Of a stretch of DNA of 5,848 nt, positions 1 through 5,830 are shown in pieces. The notes beneath the pieces are model-generated. The model saw only the letters and a program-made list of their open reading frames with translations. It did not search any database and was not told where the DNA came from. Source of the stretch: Streptosporangiaceae bacterium (GTDB lineage Bacteria; Actinomycetota; Actinomycetes; Streptosporangiales; Streptosporangiaceae); the NCBI GenBank assembly GCA_030040475.1, contig JASHTQ010000763.1, positions 1 to 5,848 of the forward strand, in the 5' to 3' direction. The position numbers and the translations under genes were made by a program. Position 1 is the stretch's first letter; each line of letters begins with the position of its first letter.

Positions 1-11
1 TGAAGAGGCTC

Positions 12-48
12 GTTTCTATGCCCTCGATGTCGGGCGGGGCTTTGCAAC
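12..48 (-). repeat. Third CRISPR repeat, 37 bp
   Basis: Identical to the other two copies. It is followed on the minus strand by a truncated spacer at 11-1, so the array extends beyond the window. Confidence 0.95.
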
Positions 49-84
49 CTCGCCACCCTCATCGCGCTCATCGGCACCCGGCTC

Positions 85-121
85 GTTTCTATGCCCTCGA
101 TGTCGGGCGGGGCTTTGCAAC
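85..121 (-). repeat. Second CRISPR repeat, 37 bp
   Basis: Identical to the copies at 12-48 and 163-199. The predicted 8-nt crRNA tag occupies 85-92, next to the spacer at 49-84. Confidence 0.95.
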
Positions 122-162
122 ATCCTCGTTTTCATTGTCACCACCGCCGTCCCCAACGTGAT

Positions 163-199
163 GTTTCTATGCCCTCGATGTCGGGCGGGGCTTTGCAAC
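163..199 (-). repeat. First (leader-proximal) CRISPR repeat, 37 bp
   Basis: This copy abuts the leader. On the minus strand, repeat bases 14-17 (GCCC) can pair with bases 26-29 (GGGC) around an 8-nt loop. That leaves exactly the last 8 bases, ATAGAAAC (plus-strand 163-170), downstream of the stem. Cas6 enzymes commonly cut at the 3' base of such a stem to leave an 8-nt 5' tag, so the predicted cut lies between 171 and 170. The stem is only 4 bp but all G-C. Confidence 0.9.
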
Positions 200-245
200 G
201 GACGCGGCTTGGAGGGGCTCGTGACCTGCGGGTTTGTGGGGGGTT

Positions 246-258
246 GCGCCAACCGGGA
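246..258. repeat. Leader 13-bp direct repeat, copy near the array
   Basis: GCGCCAACCGGGA on the plus strand, repeated exactly at 331-343, 85 bp away start to start (about eight helical turns). This copy is also part of the inverted repeat GGTTG-CGC-CAACC (242-254); the other copy is not. It is a candidate protein-binding site. Confidence 0.5.
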
Positions 259-271
259 CGCGGGGGCGGCT

Positions 272-289
272 CCGATTTGGGAAAATCGG
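272..289. repeat. Perfect 7-bp inverted repeat in the leader
   Basis: CCGATTT (272-278) and AAATCGG (283-289) are perfect reverse complements around a 4-nt loop (GGGA). It is a relatively AT-rich island in a very GC-rich leader. No T-run follows on either strand, so it does not look like an intrinsic terminator. It could be an operator-like site or a hairpin in the leader transcript. Confidence 0.5.
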
Positions 290-330
290 GCAGAGTTGGG
301 ACGGCGAGCCGCTGACCAGGGGATTCTAGC

Positions 331-343
331 GCGCCAACCGGGA
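331..343. repeat. Leader 13-bp direct repeat, copy near cas2
   Basis: Exact second copy of the 13-mer at 246-258. It sits just upstream, on the minus strand, of the tentative TAGAAT -10 element at 328-323, so a protein bound here could affect array transcription. That role is inference. Confidence 0.5.
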
Positions 344-379
344 GATGGAAGGGCTTTCCGGACGGGGGGCTGTACCGGG

Positions 380-661
380 TCATGTGACGATCCAGAAGTC
401 CTGGCGTTCCTCGATCATGCGGGCGCCGAGCACGGCTGCCTGGCGGGCCGCACGGTCATCGAGGGGGTACAGCCGCACCTGGTCCTCAATGGGATCGATC
501 AGGTCACGGAGCCTGGACTGGAGCTGGGCCGCCTCGCGGCGGGTGCGCAGGTCGCACTCGAAGACGCTGAGCTGGACGCGGGGGCCGTAGCCGGACAGCA
601 GGGTGGCGACGTCCTCGCGGCGGCGGTCATCGGCGATGTCGTAGGTCACCACGTACCTCAT
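380..661 (-). CDS. cas2: CRISPR-associated endoribonuclease-family protein Cas2
   Basis: Cas2 is the small ferredoxin-fold dimer that bridges two Cas1 dimers in the spacer-integration complex. From the ATG at 661 the protein is 93 residues, normal for the family. It begins MRYVVTYDI, the usual first strand with the conserved aspartate (D8). It then shows an arginine-rich helix, the strand LSVFECDL (31-38) and DQVRLYPL (60-67), all in the expected order. An in-frame TTG at 691 would add ten residues before the first strand; it has a better-placed Shine-Dalgarno-like GGAAG (703-699, 7 nt away) and sits 4 nt after the RT-cas1 stop. The ATG was preferred because the conserved fold starts there, but the TTG cannot be excluded. 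It is last in the operon and directly precedes the leader. In this family the nuclease activity is often dispensable, so a structural role in adaptation is most likely. Confidence 0.95.
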   Translation of the reverse strand: MRYVVTYDIADDRRREDVATLLSGYGPRVQLSVFECDLRTRREAAQLQSRLRDLIDPIEDQVRLYPLDDRAARQAAVLGARMIEERQDFWIVT

Positions 662-695
662 CGGTGCCGCCAGGTCCGGCGGGCGGGGCAAGTTA

Positions 696-2567
696 CTACT
701 TCCATCGTAGTGGCCGGTAGCCGCGACCGGGGTCCAGGATGGCGCGGGCCAGGGCCTTGGCCTGCAGGGACATGCCCACGCGGTAGGAGACGCGGCGACC
801 GGTCGGCTCGTGGGTGAACACGGTGAGCATGCGTCGCTCGTAGGCGGCCAGGAACGCCTGCCGGGCTCGCGCGTTCATCCGGCAGCCCAGGTCTGGGCTG
901 GTCTCGAAGTCCTCGAACCGGACGATCCCGGTGGACAGGCAGCGCAGCACTACGGCGTCGACGGTCACCGGCCGGAACTCCTCCATAAGGTCCAGTGCCA
1001 GGCACGGGCGGCCCCAGCGCGCGCGGTGCAGCAGGCCCACCGCGGGATCAAGCCCCGCGATGCCGAGTACGGCGATGGCCTCCTGGACCAGCAGGGTGTA
1101 CCCGAACGACAGCATCGCGTTCACCGGGTCGGGCGGCGGGCGGCGTTCGCGGGCGGCAAAGCCCCAGCCCTCCCCGATCAGGCGGCGCCAGGCCCGGAAG
1201 TACTCGCGGCTCGCCGTCCCCTCGTGCCCGAGAAGCTGCTCGCGGGAGGACGCGTCGGCGAGCACCAGCCGGGTGATAGCCAGCGTCTCGGCCGCGCTGG
1301 CCACCGACGGATCCGGAGCGCGGCGGCCGGCCCGCAGCAGCGACACCCGCATGTTGGCGATCTTCCCGTCGATGAACGCCCGCGCCAGCGCCAAGGCGGC
1401 CTGGTCATCGTCGGCGATCCGGTACTGCGCCCTGCGCGCGGTCGGGTCGCTGCTGGCCAGCGACGTCAGCCGACCGCCCGGGCCGCCGTGCTCGTCGAGC
1501 AGCACCACGTCGATCCCGTCCCGCAGCGCCCGGTGCAGGAACGGCGTCGTCATTCCCACCCGGCCGGTGAACACGACCTGGCGGATCCGCCTGAGGTTCA
1601 GCCGGAACAGCGTCTCACCCCGGTGTTCGACCACCATCCGGTCGCCGCGGCTGCGCACCAGGCTGCCCGGCCGGTCCACGTAGACGACGGTCTCCAGCGG
1701 ATGTGACAGGGCCATCGCCCCTGGACTGGTCAGCGACGTCACCGTCGACCCCAGGAACGACACCCCGGCGTCGAAGGACACCACCTGGCTCTTTACCGGG
1801 TCCAGGTTCAGCCGCAGGACGGCCAGTTCCTCGGCGGCATCGGACAGGGCCCGCTCGGCGTCGCCACGGCCGTCGACCGGGATCGCGATGTCGTCGGAAT
1901 ACCGGATCGCACGGTACCCGCGGGCCAGCATGGCGCGGTCGAAGCCGTCGAGGTACAGGTTGCACAGCAGCGGCGACAGCGGACTGCCCTGGTGCAGGCC
2001 CAGGCCGCGGTTCGGTCGTGCGACCCGCCCGCCGACCACCGGACGGTCCATGAACCGCCGGACCAGGTCCACGGCCGCGGCATCGGTTACCACCTCGCGC
2101 AGCCTGCGTATCACCTCCCAGCGCGGGATGTGCTCGAAGCAGTCGTCGATGTCGCACCGCGCCACCCACGCGGCGCCGGCGTCGCGGGATTCGGCCAGGC
2201 AGGCCAGGGCGTCGCGGACGCCCAGCCCATGCCGGTACGCGAAGCTCCACGGCAGCAGCAGCGGATCGATCACCGCGTCCAGCTCGGCGAGCAGGGCACG
2301 CTCCACGATCCGATCGGTCAGGCCGGGCACCGCGAGGTGGCGCACGCCGCCGTCGTGCTTGGCGATGGCCACCGGCACCACCGGGTGCGGCTCGAACGTT
2401 CCGCTGGCCAGCGACTCCGTCAGCCTGCTGACGTTGTGCGCCGCGGCGGCCTCGAACCGGTCGACCTCCGGGCCGCCCTCGCCGTCGGCCAGCGCGGCCT
2501 CGCGCACCTCGCGCCAGGCGTCCAGCAGCCGCTGTTCGGTGAAGGCCCGGTCGAGCAGCTCACCCAT
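696..2567 (-). CDS. cas1: Reverse transcriptase-Cas1 fusion protein
   Basis: A 623-residue fusion of a group II intron-type reverse transcriptase (about 1-290) and a complete Cas1 integrase (about 292-623). RT motifs appear in order: PGLTDRIVERAL (81-92), SFAYRHGLGVRDAL (108-121), motif A CDIDDCF with D139, motif B QGSPLSP (193-199), motif C YSDD (223-226), LRLNLDPVKSQ (251-261) and FLG (271-273). Cas1 shows its usual start VVYVDRPG and the three metal ligands: E449 in GHEG, H514 in GLLH, and D526 in LALDLMEEFRP. Both active sites therefore look intact. Characterised RT-Cas1 proteins of type III systems work with Cas2 to acquire spacers from RNA as well as DNA; that role here is inference. 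The ATG at 2567 has a GAGGG Shine-Dalgarno 5 nt upstream (2577-2573) and overlaps the end of cas6 by 8 nt. The frame stays open upstream to 2828, but that part is antisense-like shadow of cas6. No maturase/HNH or Cas6 domain is present in the fusion. Confidence 0.96.
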   Translation of the reverse strand: MGELLDRAFTEQRLLDAWREVREAALADGEGGPEVDRFEAAAAHNVSRLTESLASGTFEPHPVVPVAIAKHDGGVRHLAVPGLTDRIVERALLAELDAVIDPLLLPWSFAYRHGLGVRDALACLAESRDAGAAWVARCDIDDCFEHIPRWEVIRRLREVVTDAAAVDLVRRFMDRPVVGGRVARPNRGLGLHQGSPLSPLLCNLYLDGFDRAMLARGYRAIRYSDDIAIPVDGRGDAERALSDAAEELAVLRLNLDPVKSQVVSFDAGVSFLGSTVTSLTSPGAMALSHPLETVVYVDRPGSLVRSRGDRMVVEHRGETLFRLNLRRIRQVVFTGRVGMTTPFLHRALRDGIDVVLLDEHGGPGGRLTSLASSDPTARRAQYRIADDDQAALALARAFIDGKIANMRVSLLRAGRRAPDPSVASAAETLAITRLVLADASSREQLLGHEGTASREYFRAWRRLIGEGWGFAARERRPPPDPVNAMLSFGYTLLVQEAIAVLGIAGLDPAVGLLHRARWGRPCLALDLMEEFRPVTVDAVVLRCLSTGIVRFEDFETSPDLGCRMNARARQAFLAAYERRMLTVFTHEPTGRRVSYRVGMSLQAKALARAILDPGRGYRPLRWK

Positions 2568-3303
2568 CGGTGCCCTCAGGCGAGGACGACACCGTGGTTG
2601 CCCCGAAGCCGTGGGTCGTCTGCGCGCCGGTCCCGCAGTACTCGGCGAATCGGGCCAGCGTACCGAGGACCGCACCGGCCGACGGCGCGGCGTCCCGGTC
2701 CAGGCGCAGCGTAGCCGAACCGGTGAACCCGGCCCGGTCCCGGCCGTGGCCGGTGTCATACGGCACCGTGCGCAGGTCGAACGCGGCCAGGCGGACGGCC
2801 CGGTGCACGTCTCGCCAGGCCTCGTCATCGACAGCGAGCGGATCGGCGACAGGCAGCGAGGAGTTCCAGCGCCGCCGCCACGAGCCCACGATCAGCCGCG
2901 GATCAGGCAGGACGACGTCCGTGCCGTTCTGGGAGAAATAGGCGGGCGACGCGAACGTGACCGTGACGGCGCCCGGCGCCGGACCGGCAGCCAGCCGAGC
3001 GTGGGTGACCCGGCGTTGCGTGCTTTCGACGACCGCGCACGTCACGTGGCCAACGCGAAGGACATCCGCGGCGACCGCACCCGCCGGTGGCGGGTCGTCG
3101 GTTAGCCAGGCGGCCCGCCATGTCCACTCGTCGCCAGCGCCTTCCGGGGCCGGACGCAACGGCCACACCGCGAAGGGCTTCTCCTGCCCGACGTGCCCGG
3201 TGCTGTCTGTCTCGAACAGCGCGCACGCCAGGCCGTGCAGCTGGCGGGTGCTCGGCCGCACCGGCCAGGTGGCCTTCAGCCGCATCTGGATCAGGGTTGG
3301 CAT
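2560..3303 (-). CDS. cas6: CRISPR pre-crRNA processing endoribonuclease Cas6
   Basis: Cas6 is the RAMP-fold, metal-independent endoribonuclease that cuts the array transcript within each repeat to make crRNAs. This 247-residue protein has normal family length and carries its landmarks: a first strand and helix with RPSTRQLHGLACALFE (16-31, H23 a candidate general base), FASPAYFSQNG (117-127), PDPRLIVGSWRRRWN (134-148), GFTGSATLRL (192-201), and a C-terminal helix running into the glycine-rich loop GTGAQTTHGFGATTV (224-238). The last is the hallmark of the Cas6 C-terminal domain. The ATG at 3303 has AGAGG (3317-3313) 9 nt upstream, overlapping the cmr1 stop codon; a second in-frame Met lies at residue 7. 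The gene follows cmr1 by 12 nt and its stop lies inside the start of RT-cas1. The likely substrate is the repeat at 12-199, cut to leave the AUAGAAAC tag. The catalytic histidine assignment is inference. Confidence 0.92.
   Translation of the reverse strand: MPTLIQMRLKATWPVRPSTRQLHGLACALFETDSTGHVGQEKPFAVWPLRPAPEGAGDEWTWRAAWLTDDPPPAGAVAADVLRVGHVTCAVVESTQRRVTHARLAAGPAPGAVTVTFASPAYFSQNGTDVVLPDPRLIVGSWRRRWNSSLPVADPLAVDDEAWRDVHRAVRLAAFDLRTVPYDTGHGRDRAGFTGSATLRLDRDAAPSAGAVLGTLARFAEYCGTGAQTTHGFGATTVSSSPEGTDG
2573..2577 (-). promoter_or_regulatory. Ribosome binding site that fixes the RT-cas1 start
   Basis: GAGGG on the minus strand, 5 nt before the ATG at 2567 and inside the last codons of cas6. It supports that ATG over the upstream in-frame starts as far as 2828, and with the ATGGGTGA overlap it points to translational coupling with cas6. 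Confidence 0.6.
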
Positions 3304-3315
3304 CGGCGCCGGCCT

Positions 3316-4653
3316 CTAGTCGCGGATGACCGTGCTGAAATCGTGGCCGGCCCGCATGGCCCTTATCCACTGAGCCGTCAGGTGCTCGACGTCGCCTTGA
3401 TCCACGTCAAGTTCGTCATCATGCCAGCCGTCACGACGGGCCTGCGCATCTGGCAGGAGATAAACACGCATATCTCCGGCTACTGGCAGGAAGCGCGTGC
3501 GGAAGGCGAAGGTGAACAAGCGCCAGGAATTACCGGAGCCGACGGGCCGTAGCCACAGCGGCGATGCGCGGCGCAGCTCCTCATGATCCCTGCCGCGCGG
3601 GATGACCGCGTTGACCACGAACTTGCGGTCGGTCAGCTTGTCGTGGTAGCCGACCGGCAATCCGAGCGCGCCAAGCGGAAATTCCGCCGAACCGCCGTTG
3701 ATGACGTCGTCCCACTCCGCGGTCCTTACCCTTGCCTGCCTCCGCCGGTCCACTTCCCTGGGCCGGTTCGCACGGAAAAGCCGCAGTTGCTGCCCTCCGT
3801 AATTGAGCGCTTCTTCCCAGCTGCCGAATTGCCGGGATGCGAGGGCGGCCGGCGAATGCTGTCTGCTCAGCACCGGGTACGACGGCGACTCCGTCCATCG
3901 GTCAGGTTCCCCGGATGTACCGTGCCCGGCGCCGATCAGCTCCCGTAGGTGCTGCTGGAAGACGCCGAATACGGTGGACGACCACGGCCACAGCCAGTCG
4001 CCGCTCTGGTACAGCCCGGGGCCGGGGGTCTGAATCCCCTTCGGCGACCATGGCCGGGGCAGGTCCCCGGAGGCGCCCACGATCCGCAGGCCGCCGAAGC
4101 CCCGGCGGACCCGCGCGCCCAGCCCGCCGTAGGTGCAGGCCAGCCAGAGGCAGGCGAACGCAAGCGCCTCGATCGCCTGCTGGACTTCTGCGCTGGCCCT
4201 GCGGTCATGGGCGAATCGGATCTTCAACTCGAACGGATCCCCGCCGGGCGGAACATAGGGCCGGAGGAGACGCGCCCCGCCTCTATCCGGTTTCATCAAG
4301 CCGAGACCGAGGAGGTAGCCGAGCCACCGCCAGTCCTGCAGGAAGGCGGCATCGAGAGACGTCCGGGGAGGGTCAGGAAGCCGGAGGATAAGCGGGGAGG
4401 GTACCGCGGCGTCCTCGCCGCGCTGGCCGGACATGCCGCCGAACACCCGGCGCTCCAGGCTGGCCAGCAGGCGCAGGTCAGGGCCGGCCAGGACGCCGGC
4501 CAGGGCACGGAACCAGAAGCGCATGGCGCCGCGGATGGAGGCGACGCGGATGCCTGCCTCGTTGTCGGGGCGGAAGCCGGCGCTGCCGTCCGGGTCCGCA
4601 CCGCCGTTGAACAGCGGCGTGGTGACCTGGAGAGTCAGGGTCGTCCAGCTCAT
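3316..4653 (-). CDS. cmr1: Type III-B CRISPR RAMP protein Cmr1
   Basis: Cmr1 is the subunit near the crRNA 3' end of the Cmr effector complex, which uses crRNA to bind and cut complementary RNA. This 445-residue protein opens with the signature MSWTTLTLQVTTPLFNGGAD and then RVASIRGAMRFWFRALAG (36-53), the first RAMP domain; the family commonly has TPLFxGG and RxxSxRGxLRFWxRA here. A glycine-rich loop GGLGARVRRGFGGL lies at 176-189. A second RAMP half includes FPLGALGLPVGY (325-336) and ASPLWLRPV (363-371). The ATG at 4653 has a near-perfect AAGGAGG (4664-4658) 4 nt upstream. It follows the membrane-protein gene by 19 nt and precedes cas6 by 12 nt, so it is surely in the same transcription unit. 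The other Cmr subunits, including Cas10/Cmr2, are not in the window, so III-B is the best subtype call rather than a proof. Confidence 0.93.
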   Translation of the reverse strand: MSWTTLTLQVTTPLFNGGADPDGSAGFRPDNEAGIRVASIRGAMRFWFRALAGVLAGPDLRLLASLERRVFGGMSGQRGEDAAVPSPLILRLPDPPRTSLDAAFLQDWRWLGYLLGLGLMKPDRGGARLLRPYVPPGGDPFELKIRFAHDRRASAEVQQAIEALAFACLWLACTYGGLGARVRRGFGGLRIVGASGDLPRPWSPKGIQTPGPGLYQSGDWLWPWSSTVFGVFQQHLRELIGAGHGTSGEPDRWTESPSYPVLSRQHSPAALASRQFGSWEEALNYGGQQLRLFRANRPREVDRRRQARVRTAEWDDVINGGSAEFPLGALGLPVGYHDKLTDRKFVVNAVIPRGRDHEELRRASPLWLRPVGSGNSWRLFTFAFRTRFLPVAGDMRVYLLPDAQARRDGWHDDELDVDQGDVEHLTAQWIRAMRAGHDFSTVIRD

Positions 4654-4657
4654 CGGG

Positions 4658-4664
4658 CCTCCTT
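4658..4664 (-). promoter_or_regulatory. Strong ribosome binding site of cmr1
   Basis: AAGGAGG on the minus strand, the best Shine-Dalgarno match in the window, 4 nt from the cmr1 ATG. It is flanked by two copies of GGCCCG. It confirms 4653 as the start and suggests cmr1 is initiated independently rather than by coupling to the upstream gene. Confidence 0.7.
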
Positions 4665-4672
4665 CGGGCCGG

Positions 4673-5830
4673 TCATGACCGCGACCGCCAGCTCAGGTGG
4701 GCCAGCGGGGCGGTGATCGGGCGGTCGTCCCACAGGACTTGGGAGAACACGCCGACGGCCAGGCACCAGGCGGTCGCCAGCGCGAGCAGCATTCCCGCAT
4801 GGTGGTAGCCGGGATGCCGCCACAACGACGCGAACTGCGGGCCGCTGCCTACAAAGGCGGGAGCCACGACCACCAGCCCGATCAGGCTGACCATGAGCGC
4901 GTGCGCGGCGCCTACCGCGACTACCGCGAGCGCCCGCCGCACGGATGCCCCGGCCGCCACGCCGTGGTTACGGACCTCGATGACCAGGTAACCGAACGAC
5001 ACGGCCGTCAGCGCCAGGGTCGCCAGCCAGCCGTCGGCCAGTCGTTGCAGCCAGTCGCCGGGCAGGAAGCTCACCAGCGCGATGATGCCCACCGCCGAAG
5101 CGGCCGGCATCCGCAGCAGCCAGGCGGCCGCCCAGTCCGACCCGAAGGCAATCACGCCGACGCAGACCAGCAGGTAGAACACCACCGCGGCGACGGTCGC
5201 GTAATGCAGGGTCAGGAATGCGGTCAGCACCAGCGCCGCCAGGACCGCAAGGACAGTGAGGGCGGCAACCAGAGCGGACCGCACCCGTGCCCTCGCGTCC
5301 CGCGAGCCATCGCCGGGAAACGCAAGGCGGATCACAGCGGACAGGGCAAACCGGGGTAGCAGGTGCCTGTCGGTCACTTCGGTAAACAGACTCTTGTCCG
5401 CCATGGTGAGCGGCGCGGGCTCGGCCAGCGGCCGGACTGGCAGGCCGAGCGGCGCCGAGGCCCGCCATGAGAGTCCCGCCCGCGGTTCACGAAAGATGAG
5501 CGAGGCAAGTTCTCGTTCCAGTTCGCCCGGCTCGGCCTGGGCCAGCAGTGGATGAGACTCGTACGCATCCAAGCACCCTAGCCAGGTACGGCGGGCGTCC
5601 ACTGCCCTGGCCACCAGCAGGTTCCACGAGTCGGCGCCGAAGATCCGGTTCAGCACGCCGCCCTCCTCAAGCGCCGCGTCCTCCTCCGGTGCCCAGCAGC
5701 TGCCCGCTGTCGCCCCGCGCCAGCGCATGGGCTCGGCGAGCACGAGAAACCGGACCCGGGCCGCGACCGGCCGGAGCAGATCGGCGTCGCCGACCGCATA
5801 GGCCGGGTCCTCGAATTCGCCCGTCGTCAC
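4673..5830 (-). CDS. Unrecognised six-helix membrane protein in the CRISPR operon (N terminus uncertain)
   Basis: I do not recognise this family. From the GTG at 5830 it is 385 residues. Residues 1-180 look soluble, with acidic and Trp-containing stretches (MRWRGATAGSCWAPEED at 35-51, NLLVARAVDARRTWLGCLDAY at 70-90) and no signal peptide. Six hydrophobic segments follow at about 185-206, 211-230, 242-257, 267-285, 299-324 and 344-365, then a basic tail ending SWRSRS. I see no CARF, SAVED, nuclease, CorA or peptidase motif. The gene ends 19 nt before cmr1 on the same strand, so it is probably cotranscribed with it; a membrane effector or anchor of the type III response is possible but is inference. 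The start is provisional: the frame has no stop up to the window edge, and GGGAGG (5838-5833) lies only 2 nt from the GTG, too close for a normal Shine-Dalgarno. The gene may therefore be a C-terminal part of a longer one. Alternatively a gene upstream could end in the GTGA overlap at 5830-5827. Confidence 0.75.
   Translation of the reverse strand: MTTGEFEDPAYAVGDADLLRPVAARVRFLVLAEPMRWRGATAGSCWAPEEDAALEEGGVLNRIFGADSWNLLVARAVDARRTWLGCLDAYESHPLLAQAEPGELERELASLIFREPRAGLSWRASAPLGLPVRPLAEPAPLTMADKSLFTEVTDRHLLPRFALSAVIRLAFPGDGSRDARARVRSALVAALTVLAVLAALVLTAFLTLHYATVAAVVFYLLVCVGVIAFGSDWAAAWLLRMPAASAVGIIALVSFLPGDWLQRLADGWLATLALTAVSFGYLVIEVRNHGVAAGASVRRALAVVAVGAAHALMVSLIGLVVVAPAFVGSGPQFASLWRHPGYHHAGMLLALATAWCLAVGVFSQVLWDDRPITAPLAHLSWRSRS

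Larger units (their letters stand above)
1..199 (-). CRISPR. CRISPR array, leader-proximal end (3 repeats, 2 full spacers, continues past window start)
   Basis: Three identical 37-bp repeats lie at 12-48, 85-121 and 163-199. They are separated by spacers of 36 nt (49-84) and 41 nt (122-162); positions 1-11 are the end of a third spacer. Read on the minus strand, the repeat starts GTTGCAAAG and ends ATAGAAAC. The GAAAC end is typical of the 3' end of type III and type I repeats, so transcription is called leftward, in the same direction as the cas genes. This also puts the gene-free stretch between cas2 and 199 in the leader position and makes 163-199 the first repeat. All three copies are identical, so no degenerate terminal repeat is visible. 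Repeat identity and spacing are read directly; the direction is inferred from the repeat end and the cas2 side. Confidence 0.97.
200..379 (-). promoter_or_regulatory. Putative CRISPR leader between cas2 and the first repeat
   Basis: This gene-free stretch of about 180 bp runs from just after the cas2 stop to the first repeat. It holds a perfect 13-bp direct repeat (GCGCCAACCGGGA at 246-258 and 331-343), a perfect 7-bp inverted repeat with a 4-nt loop (272-289), and a 5-bp inverted repeat with a 3-nt loop (242-254). A possible minus-strand -10 box, TAGAAT, lies at 328-323, but the hexamers 16-18 nt upstream match TTGACA in only two or three positions, so the promoter is tentative. If it is real, the leader RNA before the first repeat would be about 115 nt. 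Leaders usually carry the array promoter and the sequences that fix new spacers at this end. The role is inferred from position; the repeats are read directly. Confidence 0.7.

Noticed and set aside
323..351. Minus-strand promoter with TAGAAT as -10
   Set aside because: The -10 is a fair match, but hexamers at 16-18 nt spacing match TTGACA in only two or three positions. It is mentioned in the leader entry but not listed as a feature.
347..359. Hairpin GGAAG-GGC-TTTCC after cas2 as a transcription terminator
   Set aside because: The stem is short, includes a wobble pair and has no T-run on the minus strand. Read-through into the leader cannot be excluded, but a terminator is not supported.
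16..383. Short open frames across the CRISPR repeats and leader on both strands
   Set aside because: The peptides repeat because the DNA repeats; they are translations of CRISPR repeats and spacers, not genes.
158..817. 219-residue plus-strand open frame starting inside the CRISPR repeat
   Set aside because: It runs through a repeat, the leader and antisense to cas2; no domain, no ribosome site, composition typical of a shadow frame.
696..2567. A group II intron, suggested by the reverse transcriptase motifs
   Set aside because: The RT runs in frame into Cas1 with no maturase or HNH part, and there is no flanking intron RNA structure that I can see. It is a domesticated RT.
2568..2828. In-frame 5' extension of RT-cas1 giving a 710-residue protein
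   Set aside because: The added 87 residues are Arg/Pro-rich shadow sequence over cas6. The ATG at 2567 has a good ribosome site and begins a normal RT N terminus.
1888..3105. 405-residue plus-strand open frame
   Set aside because: It is antisense to RT-cas1 and cas6, has low-complexity Ser/Arg/Pro composition and no recognisable domain. Such long antisense frames are expected in high-GC DNA.
4654..4670. Direct repeat GGCCCG on both sides of the cmr1 ribosome site
   Set aside because: Six bases of G/C in a genome of this composition are likely chance; no longer repeat surrounds it.
3949..4716. 255-residue plus-strand open frame
   Set aside because: Antisense to cmr1, which has clear family signatures; the peptide is Ala/Gly/Arg-rich with no motif.
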